Shown here piece by piece: positions 1 through 10,877 of a DNA stretch of 64,000 bases (the stretch's first letter is position 1; each line of letters starts with the position of its first letter). A program made the position numbers and the translations under genes. The notes under the pieces were generated by a model. The model saw only the letters and a program-made list of their open reading frames with translations. It made no database searches and had not been told where the DNA came from. Source of the stretch: Oreohelix idahoensis (taxonomy: Eukaryota; Mollusca; Gastropoda; Stylommatophora; Oreohelicidae); NCBI GenBank assembly GCA_024509875.1, contig JAMPIV010014844.1, positions 705,001-769,000 of the forward strand, written 5' to 3'.

Positions 1-248
1 GTATACCACAATGCTGGCAATGACACAATGCATATAACAATTTCATATTACAATTTCATATTTAAGCACTATAAGTACATGATTGACAAAGAAGAAAAAT
101 CACCAAAGACCAGCGGTGAATATACACCAATGAACGTAGTGATAGTAGTGATACAATCACTATATTACAAATTACAAAGTGCATCTATCTTGATATAGAA
201 AGGAACTATTATAGACTTAGATGTGTTAAGAAGTCCAAGACCTAACAG

Positions 249-2231
249 TTAGGTGGAATCATGTGGGCATCTAGACAAGATGTCTGCCATCACATTATCT
301 GATCCACGGATAGCTCGAACCGAGAAATGAAAAGGTTGAAGAGCAATTGCATATCGAGTAGACCTCAAGCTCTTCAAATTCTTACTCTGTATAGCCGTAA
401 GAGCTTTCTGGTCGGTTTCTACTATGAAATGTGCGCCTAGAAGGAATCTTTGTAGTTTGAGAATTGACCAGACCATAGCCAATAGTTCACGGTCTAAAAC
501 CGAGTAATTCCTTTCTGCAGCATTCAGTTTTCTCGAGATATACATTACACGATGCAGAGTTCCAGAGTACTCTTGCATTAGTGCCGCTCCAATCCCAGTG
601 GATGAAGCGTCACTCCGAAGAAAAAATGTCTCATCTTTAGTAGGTAACACTAAAATAGGTGGTGTTGAAAACAATGTTTTAATCTTATCCAAAGAGCATT
701 GGCATTCCTGGGACCAGTGGACCATATTAGGCGACCCTTTCTTTAGTAGTGTAGAAAGAGGTGCCATGATAGAGGATAGATTTGGAATGAATCTTCCATA
801 AAATTGAATAAGACCTAAGAGACTTCGCACTTGCTTTTTAGTCTTAGGAATAGAGATGTTAAGTATCTTAGTTATATTATGGTCCTCTGTCTTTAGGAAA
901 CCATGACCGACTCGATGGCCTAGGAAAGAAATTTCGCTAAAACCAATGCAGGCTTTAGAGGGTTTCGCTGTCAGGTTATGCTTGCGTAGAGTAGACAGTA
1001 ATTCAAGTAACCCCGAATGGTGATCTTCCCAAGTATCGCTGAAAAGACAGATGTCGTCTAGGTACGCAATGACATCTGACCGATAAGATAGGATTCAACG
1101 CATCATGCGTACGAATGTAGCTCGTGCGTTCATAAGGCCGAAAGGCATGAAATTCCATTGGAAAAGGCCTCTAGGTGTAGAAAAAGCCCTAAGTGGTTTG
1201 GCGCGTTCAGATAAAGGAACTTGCCAGTATCCTTTAGACAAATCAAGTTTAGTGAAAAAATGAGATTTAGAAAGCCTAGTAAGTAGCTCTTCCAGTAAAG
1301 GCATAGGTTCAGCATCTAACTTCGTAACTTGATTCAATTTGCGATAGTCAACGCAAAGACGTATGTTATTGTCTTTCTTTCGAACAATAACCATCGGCGA
1401 AGAATATGCAGAAGTGGATGGTTCAATTATTTTTAAATCTATCATCTCATCCAACTCCTTCTCAACCTGTGTTTGAAAATGTATAGGAATAGGATAAGGT
1501 CTGACTCTAATAGGATTATGGTCAGTTAGAATAATGTCATGTTCAATGACATGAGTTTGTCCAGGGATGTCAGTAAGGACATCCTGAAATGTTTGTAGCA
1601 TAGTCGAAACTTGTCGCTGTTCTCCTAGAGATAAATCAGGAGAGACAGTAACATTTTTCCATGATTCACTAGAATGAAGTGGAATCATCGGAAGCGGAAG
1701 ATTAACATCCGAAAAACGTGTTTCCTCATCATGTATTACGGACAGTGATGAGTAATGACCATGTTGGACTGGAGAATCGTCCGTTGCCTGGAAAATAGGC
1801 TGTAAATAATCAGGACGTTCATGGAATTCCGTAAGCATATTGATGTGGAAGGTTTTATGCTTTCCATCAATATCGACAATGTAGTCAACATCGGAAATTT
1901 TCGAGATTATATCGTACGGACCTTTCCAAGAAATAAGAAGTCTGTTTTCCCTACAAGGTAGCAAAACAAATGCTTTGTCACCAGGACAAAGTTGTCGTAA
2001 GGTTCTTTTCTTATTGGCAAATTGCCTTGCCTTCTGTTTAGCAAATTCAGAAGAAGTTGCCAATTTGCATGCTTCGATAGTCTTTTGTCTCAGCGCGATG
2101 ACATATTCGTAAGAAGATTTTGTGTCATCGGTAATATTATTAGCGGTTATGAGATCATGAAGCAAAGACATAGGGCCCTCGCGGTCGCGCGCCAAAGACA
2201 AGTTCAAAGGGAGGAAATCCTGTATGTTCAT
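249..2231 (-). pseudogene. pol: Integrase C-terminus, reverse transcriptase and RNase H
   Basis: One frame runs from 2231 to 249 and is interrupted only by a TGA at 1097-1095. It starts with the integrase tail, including the GPY/F-type segment SWKGPYDIISKI near 1911-1932. RT motifs follow: DNNIRLCVDYRKLN, FTKLDLSKGYWQ (catalytic Asp), MPFGLMNARATF, then after the TGA the catalytic AYLDD box at 1064-1053. RNase H follows the connection (LLGLIQFYGRFIPN) with FLRSDASSTG, DRELLAMVW, FIVETDQKAL and NVMADILSR, so all four acidic positions are visible. The TGA replaces one codon just before the YLDD box and would stop translation ahead of the active site. Otherwise the coding content looks recent. 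Confidence 0.92.
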
Positions 2232-4398
2232 TGGGGACCTCTCTGTAAGCGAAGAGGGCCGCGGGTAAAACCCTGTCCCAATCTTGAGGATGATCCTCAG
2301 TTATCTTCCCTAACAAGTTTTTGAGTGTTCTATTTAGGCGTTCGACCATCCAATTGGACATAGGATGATAGATACTACTCAAAGATCTCTCTATTTGCAA
2401 AGTAGACATTACTTGAGACATGGTATCCGATATCAGTTGGGTGCCATGATCTGATAATATTTCTCCGGGGAATCCCAGACGAGAAAATATAAGCCAAAGA
2501 GCATCTGCAATGTCAGCAGTAGTAATGCTCTTCAGAGGAATAGCCTCTGGCCAACGTGTGCACATATCAACACACGTCAAGATAAACTGATGTTCTCTAG
2601 CAGATTTGATCTTAAATGGACCAATGATGTCTATCGCCATTTTCTGAAATGGTCGAATAGGGATGTCTGCAGTCTGAATAGGTGCAGCATGGCGTGGACC
2701 TTTGGATTTCACCTCTTGACATACCTTACAAGATCGACAATAAATACGTATGTCCTTGTTCACAAAAGGCCAAAAGAAAGCCGCAAGAACTCTTGACTTT
2801 GTACGGGAAAAACCCATATGTCCAGCACACTGAGAGTCGTGAGCGTGCTTCAAAATTTTAATTCTCAAATTTTTGGGCACAAGAACCTGAGAATGACTTG
2901 ACTTAGTGGAGTCATGCACCATGCGTACAAGTACGCCATTCTTCAATGTAATCCAAGATTTACGATTTGTATCCTTATTTGGATCCCCTTTTGTTGCAAG
3001 AGTGAAGAATTTCTTTAAAGTGGGATCATCTTCTTGCTGTTTTATAAATGAGTCACGAGAAATTACCAAGGGATCATCTTGGTTATGCACTTCATTATCT
3101 TCAGTAGATGAAGTTTGAGGCATATTAAGAGCTTGAGCTCTAGTGACTACAGCATTAGCAGCTTGCATGTTTTCTTTTTCACAAACGGAAATTTGTTGTG
3201 GAGTACATTCTTTGACTCCGTGAATACGACCGATGATAAGATCAGCGATCGGATTCGGCAGAAGACATGCGTGTTCATCTCCTGTAAAGAAAGGAGTAGC
3301 AATCCTAATGATAGCAGTAGAATATTTCTCTAAGGTGCCGCCAAATGTTACACATTTGACTACTTTTCCTGTGGCACGAGAAGGATCCACGAGTGACTGC
3401 CTAACACCAATTGTGGTGCATCCAGAATCAAAAAGAACTGAGACTGGATTGTCATTTACTAGACCTTTGTGTAAGACGAGAGAACCTCTTCCATCATGCG
3501 CTACTGACGCAGGAAGAACGGGAAGAGGATGGCCGCAACTTAAAGTGGACACCGTAGTTGGTTCAAATAATGTTTTGCATTGGGGGCACTGAGATGCTCT
3601 TCCAAAATCAAAAGCGGAACAAGCCATATTATTAGCGTCATTATCTTTAGTCTGTTTATAGGCTTCATGTGACTCTTGCTGTGCAGAGTTTGCCTGATAA
3701 TGTGATTTATGTTTTTTGTATTGTGATCTACCTCGATTATTATTGCCTCTATAATCATTATTGTATCCTCTATTGTAACCCCTATTTGGGTTTGAGTCAT
3801 AGTTCTCATGGTTACCATTATCATATTCATTATAATGAGTATCTCTGTAATTATGGTCTTGTTGTCTCCATGATGTATAACTTGTATAGTTTCTATAATG
3901 ACTTCCTCTGCGGACATTCCTATAATTGTGACCACCCCTGTATCGAGGGCTGTCGGCTCGTCTCAAGTTCTTCGCAGAAGAACCCTGAAATGATTGGTTA
4001 CCTTGGTTTTGATAACTATTATGGTTCTCTTTTTTATCAAACCTGTTTTGTGGTCCCTGAAATTTATGTGAGTAATTAGGGTTGTATGGTGTTGCTGAAG
4101 CAACTGACATACCTTCCTTAACCTTAGCATTGCTAAAAGCTACGTCCGGATGTGCAGTGACGTACTGGATACAATATTGCTCCATTTCTTTTAGTGTCTT
4201 GGGTTTACGCTCATGTAGGAATTCAAGGAATGGTTTATTTACACTTGACATAATCTTGTCTCTGAGCAATAAGTACATAAGAGCTTCATATGTCTTTTCT
4301 GCTTTTGACAATTCAATCCAAAGATTAAATGTAAGACATGTCCTTGCAATGAATTCTGAGAATTCTACCCCTGATTCAGGTACCATTTTCTTAAACAA
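2155..4398 (-). pseudogene. pol: Gag C-terminal half, aspartic protease and integrase
   Basis: A 747-residue frame. Residues 1-100 finish the capsid-like domain (MFKKMVPESG; LKEMEQYCIQYV). Residues about 130-250 form a Tyr/Arg/Asn/Gly-rich low-complexity tail in the place of a nucleocapsid, and no CCHC knuckle is visible. A Cys/His cluster follows (CPQCKTLF ... SCGH, near 3588). The protease active site VLFDSGCTT lies near 3421-3429. Integrase has its zinc-binding H/H and C-x2-C residues (HDSQCAGH, CRSCKVC) and the catalytic triad AIDIIGPF, SDHGTQ and MVERLNRTLK. The frame ends at GARPRGP, where integrase continues one frame over in the RT frame. There is no stop between Gag and protease, so this copy would make a fused Gag-Pro-Int. 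Confidence 0.9.
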
Positions 4399-4418
4399 AA
4401 GACGGTAACCTTCCTCTG

Positions 4419-5054
4419 TTAATTGATATTTTTTATCAAGGCTGCTCTAATAACATCATAATTATCCTTATCAGCCTCTTCTACGAAGCTTAAACTCGTA
4501 AGAGAATCACCTTTAAAATTGTCTGACAACTGATTAGCATACTGTGATTTATTCACATTATGAGCTCGACAAGAACGTCCAAAACGATCCAGCCAGAATG
4601 TAATATTGTCACTGGAAGGATTGAACGGTGGTATCTTGACCTTATAAGTAGAAGGTTTACCATTATTACCAGTTGACTGATTAGCAATACCCATATTTGT
4701 CAATTTTAATTTTTCTAACTCAAATGCTAACAGTTTTTCCTCATGTTCCCTTTTTGCCTTTCTCTCCTCGGCTTCAGCTTCTTTGTCTAATCTCTTTTGT
4801 TCAGCCTCAGCTTCTCTATCTAATCTCTTTTGTTCAGCTTCTCTTTGTAATTTTTTATCTTCTTTTTCCATTTCCATCTGGAATCTCCTTTCCTCTACCT
4901 GCATCTGCAATTTCTTTTGTTCAGCTTCCAATTCCATTTTTTTCTCCTCTTCCTTCTGTGCTTTGGCATAATGAGAAAGTGCAAACTCTTTTAACTCCTC
5001 AGGAGTCATCCCAAGGGCTCTCCCTTGCTCAATGAAGTAGTCTAAAGTTGCCAT
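4419..5054 (-). pseudogene. gag: Gag N-terminal half (coiled coil plus start of capsid-like domain)
   Basis: This 211-residue frame begins at MATLDYFIEQ and is the first open frame after the leader. Residues about 30-115 are an almost pure Glu/Lys/Gln/Arg helix (repeats of AEQKRLDKEAEAE type), predicted as a long coiled coil. After a short linker (GNNGKPSTYK) comes a helical capsid-like segment with FWLDRFGRSCRAHNV, which aligns by eye with the same segment in the two other Gags of this window (46.4 kb and 63.2 kb). The frame stops at 4419 inside this domain and the protein continues in the -1 frame, so the break is either a 1-nt deletion in an A run or a frameshift. Gag would form the cytoplasmic particle of the element. 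Confidence 0.85.
4428..4434 (-). promoter_or_regulatory. Slippery-type heptamer A AAA AAT at the Gag frame break
   Basis: In the gag frame the codons before the break read ATA AAA AAT. This heptamer fits the X XXY YYZ pattern of -1 frameshifting, and a -1 shift here continues Gag. It may equally be a simple 1-nt deletion in the A run. Confidence 0.4.
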
Positions 5055-6194
5055 ACTATTTAATAATATGTGGCTATTATCACTGAAATAACAAATTTAT
5101 TTCACCCAAACAGGAGCAAGTTTTTAACAAAAACTTGTATAATCAGCTCCCTATATCCCAATCTCTGTGGGAAACAAGCCTTTAAATAAGGTCTTGTATA
5201 ATCAACTGTGTACCTCTAATAATAGCAATTAATCATCAGTTGATTCTTTCTCATAAGTTCACTACACAGCTAGTAGTGTATGATCAAATATATTTTATAT
5301 AGCATATGTTAACAAAGAACACACACACAAAGGACAATCAAGAAGGACAATACGAAAACATTCGCAGAAATCAAATAAGTTAAATAGAAAAACAGAAGAA
5401 AATAATCACAGAACCTGTGATGATAACTGCGCCGTAATAAACAAAAAAAAATAACGCCACAGTGTATAAACATAAATGGTGTATAAAACTAAACTATAGA
5501 AAAGAGGAGACCTACAAGTACAAACAAATCAAAACAAAACTAAAGAAAGCGAAAAATAACGAAAACAAAACTGCACATATCGTCACAGCTAACAAAAAAT
5601 AGCAACCGATGTTGCATGCAAATTTTCAATTAAGAAAATTGCCTCCTACAGACCACTAATATAAGCCCTATGTTACTTGGGAAATCTTATATTAGTCACC
5701 TCACCAACCGCCCACGACATAGGCACACAAATAATATGCAAACATGTAAACATAAATATATATATCTCACATATAATGTAATGTAATGCAAAGAAGCACA
5801 GCTGTTATTCTATAATGGCATAGTTGTAGTAAAATAAAATGCCACTTTAATAATTAATTTATTTTGAATTTAATTATTACGATGTTCAATCATTTGCACA
5901 CAAGAAGATCCAACGTTGACAGTTCCTAGAAGGAATTCTCAGTTCAATATCACTGCATTTCTTATCAACACAGATAAACACTCGATTCTGTGTACTGCTG
6001 TCTAAATCACGAAAAATATGTCAACAAACGCTGACCTAGTTACTGCTTCTGACAGGTCACGTGGCAAAATACTGACAAAGTATAGAGTTGTACTGCTAGT
6101 GTGTCGTATGAGGCGTCAGGGAACCATCAGTAGTCGATTTCCAAATCAGTCCTCTGCGAAGGTTAGACCCAGGAATCTGGCCACCAGGGTAACA
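5055..6194 (-). repeat. Leader and putative 5' LTR of the Gmr1-type element
   Basis: This noncoding stretch lies upstream of Gag in the element's own direction. The outer end TGTTACCC at 6194 is typical for an LTR start, but I could not fix the inner end or the primer-binding site, so the split between LTR and leader is unknown. It holds several perfect hairpins: CAAGTTTTT/AAAAACTTG at about 5119-5139, ACTAATATAAG/CTTATATTAGT at about 5658-5698, and TAATAATTAA/TTAATTATTA near 5840-5875. No other gene is seen. Confidence 0.5.
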
Positions 6195-6279
6195 ATCCCA
6201 TTTCAATAGTGTACAGCATGCCAACAATCAGTGGTGTTAATGATGGGTGTTGTAAGTAGGTGAAGACTGGGCGTGTGAT

Positions 6280-7330
6280 GGAAAATAAAGGTCAACTCGA
6301 CCGACGCAGGGTTGTGTAAACATGGAGTGAGAGTGCAAGGTACGTGAATGATGGAATGTTCTGTAGAGTTGACAAATGGACTTGACACACACTCACTCAG
6401 CTGGAAGTCAATGACATAGACGACTGTGGACGTTTCTATGGTTTAATAAGGATGCACACTCGGACATCACGATTACAGTCACAGTACAGGTTGGCAAAAT
6501 ATCATCATATATTTGACAAATGGGTGGAAACATCAGCTGTATATTCATGTAGCATATAAATACAATGGGTCGATAGTAGGCAAGCACTCAATGTTCTGGT
6601 GGTCTATCGCCACATGCTTCCACTGACTAATCGCGTCAGTAAAGGTAAATACATCATCACAATGGTTTACTGTCAGAACCTTCTTTTGGCTAAGTTTCAC
6701 CGTAAGTTTATCAAAACTTGATAGTACCAATGTGAGACCACAATAGTGGGTTTTCATAATATGTAGATCTCTGTACCATTGTCCGATAATAAGACCTTTT
6801 TCTGTTCTCCGACCATGATCCGTTTACAATGACGGGAATTCAAAATAGCTTTCCTCCTTGAGCTTCGCTCACCCAGGATGATAAATGATAATCAGAATTA
6901 ATTCATAATTCGAGCATAAATGTTCTCATAGGGCTTCCATACATTCTGTTATCAAGAAGGCTGCTTCATCAAGTAATCCAGTGCTGCTGGATTACACGTC
7001 ATCTTCATCTGCATTCAAACAATTCTAACGTGCGATAATACATCTGCCATCTAGGCCTAGCCACAACGTTCAGCAAAAGGGTCTGGTTTTACCTTGATTT
7101 AGGAATAAACACATAGCGAATAACGCACGCCATTCCTTGGCGTTAACAAAGAACATTATGAGAATCTCTGATCATACAATCATGCAGAGACACCATCTCC
7201 TTCCTAGAATCATTCACAGAGATCCTTCTTCAACGGTTCTAAACGACCGGCCCAAAAAAACCGCCATGACATGACAGCCTTCTTCGTCGACACTCTAAAT
7301 CGACGCATGCGCAGAAAATGCCTTTTGACT
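6280..7330 (+). repeat. LTR-like dispersed repeat, copy 1
   Basis: About 1.05 kb of noncoding DNA that aligns by eye, in the same orientation, with the core of the insertion at 52374-53903. Shared landmarks in order are TATAAATA (6555-6562 here), GGTCTATCGCC, a CGTCAGTAAA block, GTGGGTTTT, GTCCGATAATAAGA, a GGGAATTCAAAAT block, GCCATCTAGGCCTAGC and AATAAA at 7104-7109. TATA to AATAAA spacing is about 550 bases in both copies, as expected for U3-R of a plus-strand LTR. It abuts the end of the Gmr1-type element but has the opposite orientation, so it belongs to another family. Confidence 0.6.
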
Positions 7331-10300
7331 ATATTCAAGTGGGGCGACTACATATTTACTTTCACTCGAAGTAAAAAATGAGTATTCGCCCTTTGACTAG
7401 AGTTCTAATCTTAGACCCAAACATAACAAGTATACAAACAAATAAATATCTTCCTATATATATATATTCATTGCCACCAGTAATCTGTTGGTAACAGTAA
7501 GGTCTCGTGACAACTGACAAAATGATTAAAATACAAAGAAGCTGAGTGCTGCTCATAGGAAAAATATTGGATGGCTTTACGTGACGTAATTAAAAAATAT
7601 GACCTCTTCTAGAATCTCTAGAATACTAGAATACTAGAATCTCTGACGAAAAATATCGTTATAAGTTCTGTAAGCCTATCATGTCATCTAGTTTTCTGTT
7701 GTCTACTCTCTTAATACTTTCTGTCTTACGAGTTCCGACTATTTACTTATATTAGAAGAACGCAGTCAGGAGTCAATCCACAGTGCTGAGTACATTCAAG
7801 TTGATCTGCCTGATGATGGTCTCACACACTTCTTGGAGTTGTGGATTTTAAAGTTGCTACCAAAGTGAAATGGGTTCATTTTCGATACAAGACAACAGGA
7901 GGTTGAGACACTTGGGAGTCATGACCTAAGTGGGCCCGCCCCCCTCAGAGTGTAAAGGAGTATATAGGGTCGAAACACTTTTTCGACGGGGGGACAGCTT
8001 CTGATGATCAGATTGCCTCCTGTTGTATCGCTCTGTAAAGAGTTTCCTATCATAGTTGCATGGCCAAACCAGTGACAATCGGGAAAAGACCGATGGACTT
8101 CTGGAAAGACAGATGATACTGGGAAAGACTAGAAACCGGCTGACCGGGTTAACACCCCGTAAGCTGTATTCAATTGCTACAGGACTCAAAAATGTAGAGA
8201 AAATATAGGCTACACCATAAGGACCGCACTAGATGATGATGACGGCATCAGCAGATTTATTATTTTATGTTTTCATTAGTTTTCTTCCTCGCACTTTAAA
8301 ACGCCTTCTTGACTTACTTCAAAAACTGAGAGAATGAACGAGAGCACCTGCTCTCATTTTGCGCTGATTGGAAGTGATGGCTTCAATGTTAACTGAGTGG
8401 ATCTACAGCTAAAAGTTTTGATCGAATCACTTCTGGGTCCTAGACGTGTCTGCTGACTGTTTACTTCATGTCTATCTGAAGGTCTTAAGTCTGTCTTAAG
8501 ATAAATTCGAAAAAAAATTGGACCTTCTAGAGTGGCTGGTAAAAAACGGAAATCAAATAGAGTGTGGGGTGAAAGTGGAAAATAACAACACGCACGAAGA
8601 AATAAGTTTTATACAGCGATGGTGTTGTAAGTAGATGCAATAAGGAGAGCTCTACAGTCTATTGGTAGAAAGTGCTAATAAACGAGCTGTTGTCTGTGAG
8701 ATACATGCAGACTTTTTACGAATAATACTTCTTGGGAATAGTGTCTAGGAAGTATAAAAGCATTACATATTGATCTCAGAATTCTCAGCGTATAATACCA
8801 AATGTTCCTATTAGAAACAGACGCATCTAGTCCCTTCTGCAAAAGTAAGAGCAAAATGAGACAAAGATAGTGTATAAAAAACAAATGAAAGATGCCAGAC
8901 TTCGTGGACTATCAGGTTTATAAAGGGCCTATATGTGAGTCGGGAAGAGAGAATTATGGAACAGAGTTTCGGAAAGAGGCGTTCAAAAATGAGTATTTGC
9001 TAATAAAGGCAGCACTCACAACTGAGGTTCTTCATTGCCATAAACGTAGAAGACACACATAAAAACACAAAGATTTGCCGTTTCAGGAAATTAGAAAAAG
9101 TAGCAGAAAGAAAGAGAGATCAAATAAGGAGAAAGGAAAAGAGGCCGGGGCGATGTGAGAGGGTTAAAAATTGATAAAAGATCTCGAGCGACAAATTAAC
9201 GGAAGTTAAACAAGATAGATGGAAAATGACAGAAGGAAACCAGGTCTGGAAAAAGAATTAGATTAAGTGCCAGAGGATGAACATAGGTGACAAGGAAAAC
9301 AGTGAACATTTAGAAACTAAGATTGTAACGATCTCATGTGGTTTCCGTGGGTCTTTGACAATAGAAGGGAAGAATGGGACCGCCACTGTCTCAGGAATGC
9401 CGTTACAGGTTTCCATTGGACCGGGCAACCTCATCATGAAAAAGAAATTATACAGAAATCACGATGGCAAGAGTACCCAAGGTTCTAGTGAACTGACGCA
9501 GACTCCTGCCTGGGAACGAACTGGAGATGACAATGCTGCTGATTGTGGTGTTTTTTTTTAATGATAATGATGACGAGGGTGATGATGACGAGATTGTAGA
9601 CATGAAGCAAAGTATGCTTTAAAACATTGCAGAGTTCGAACAAAAAGCAAAATTTTAGATAACAAATGATACACAATTGTCCAGTATTATTTCACGTTGA
9701 TTTAGTCATTGCATCATAATCTAAAGTTACCTAAGTAAACAATCCAAGTTAAAACAATCAAATGCTGTCTACACATTTTTTTTAAATCGTGGGAGGTGCT
9801 GGAAATGTCCATATTTAAGACTCCCAGTTGAAGTCTCCATGAGAACGAATAAATGCAAATAAAGAAATGAATAATATTTGAACTCCATCAAGCGACAGAA
9901 GGACAAAAACCAGAGCTCAAGATTTAAAGACAAATGTGCAAAGAGAAGACAGCAACAATAACTAAAGAAAAATGTCATTAAACAAATTGGCTGTATTCAT
10001 TTGTTGAATGCCCACAAGGCCGAAGCTAGAAAGTGCTGGAAGTCGGTTACAGCTAACACTAAGTGTATAAAGTAATTGGATGAAAACAACAATCGTATTG
10101 CAGTCAGCCTTGTCAATGTACAATACACTATACATTTTGTTTTTAACTTTCTGTTTTTATCTGTTGCTGACGGATAAGTGTGATAGTTCTAGTGGAATGT
10201 TTCTTTGTACAACAGACTATTAATTAAATCATTTTTCATTTATTTAATTTCTATCAGGGTTATGGAAGCGCACTTCATTATTAACATTAATTTACAGGGA

Positions 10301-10407
10301 CAACGGAGATGGCTTTCAAGCGATTTGCAGACATTGAAGAAGTTGACGTCGCTGATTAAAGAGAGGATTTTTTAAAAGGGAAAACAAGAGGACGACCCAG
10401 TAAAACT
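7331..10407. other. No recognisable gene
   Basis: Mostly AT-rich sequence with scattered short frames. A GTCGAAA/TTTCGAC hairpin follows a TATATAGG motif at about 7961-7987. Frames at 7926-8189 (minus, 87 codons) and 9277-9561 (plus, 94 codons) match nothing I recognise and show no domain or splice context that would support a gene. Confidence 0.4.
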
Positions 10408-10605
10408 ACCATTTAGTTCTTCTTCTTCTTCTTCTTCTTCGTCTTCTTCTTCAAGTACTGTGACTAGTGGCGTAGGACATCATGTCTCTCCATAACTTCC
10501 TGTCTCCAATACAATTTATCAATTCTGCTGTTGACTTCTCTCCATGCCACGATGTAAAACTGTCCAATATTTGCTCTCTTTGTCTTCCCCTATCTATGAG
10601 TGGTA
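10408..10605 (-). repeat. LINE 3'-end fragment with (GAA)n tail
   Basis: After the CTT-rich run (a GAA tail on the minus strand), the sequence from about 10460 to 10605 matches the 3' end of the LINE at 25341-27380. Shared blocks include GGCGTAGGA, CATGTCTCTCCA, AACTTCCTGTCTCCA and TTGCTCTCTTTGTCTT. It is a severely 5'-truncated copy with an expanded tail. Flanking duplication is not convincing. Confidence 0.75.
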
Positions 10606-10877
10606 ACTAGTTAATTACCTAATTAAATGAAGACAAAATACCAAAATTTACATACACTGAAATATTCAAAGAAGGAAAAAAACTGGCTAATGCAAAATGT
10701 ACAAAACAGTGGCTCTTATTTAAAAGTATGTCCAATTTTTTTATATGATTTGAAAAATCTAAACGATTCTGATCATAAATTAATTAATTAAAAAATTTAT
10801 TTCATTATTAGGTAGATAAGGGTAATAATTGGGCATTTGTACATGATTATGGCGTCATTACAAAATAACCTCTAAAA

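Larger units (their letters stand above)
1..6194 (-). mobile_element. Gmr1-type Ty3/gypsy LTR retrotransposon, 3' end off window
   Basis: Reading the minus strand from high to low coordinates, the order is coiled-coil Gag, Tyr/Arg-rich Gag tail, aspartic protease, integrase, integrase C-terminal GPY/F-type domain, reverse transcriptase, RNase H. Integrase before RT is unusual for Ty3/gypsy and is the known order of the Gmr1 group. The left LTR boundary is inferred from a TGTTACCC start on the minus strand at 6194, with no matched 3' LTR because the element runs off at position 1. Damage is light: a 1-nt shift inside Gag, a 1-nt shift in the integrase C-terminus and one in-frame TGA in RT. Confidence 0.85.

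Noticed and set aside
4697..5035. Plus-strand hydrophobic frame
   Set aside because: Antisense shadow of the Lys/Glu-rich Gag helix. The Leu/Phe-rich frame at 46030-46242 is the same kind of artefact.
7926..8189. 87-codon minus-strand frame
   Set aside because: No domain, and it lies in sequence with promoter-like and hairpin features instead.
9277..9561. 94-codon frame (MNIGDKENSEHLETK...)
   Set aside because: It reads like a protein in composition but has no recognisable domain, splice context or neighbour. Not enough to call a gene.
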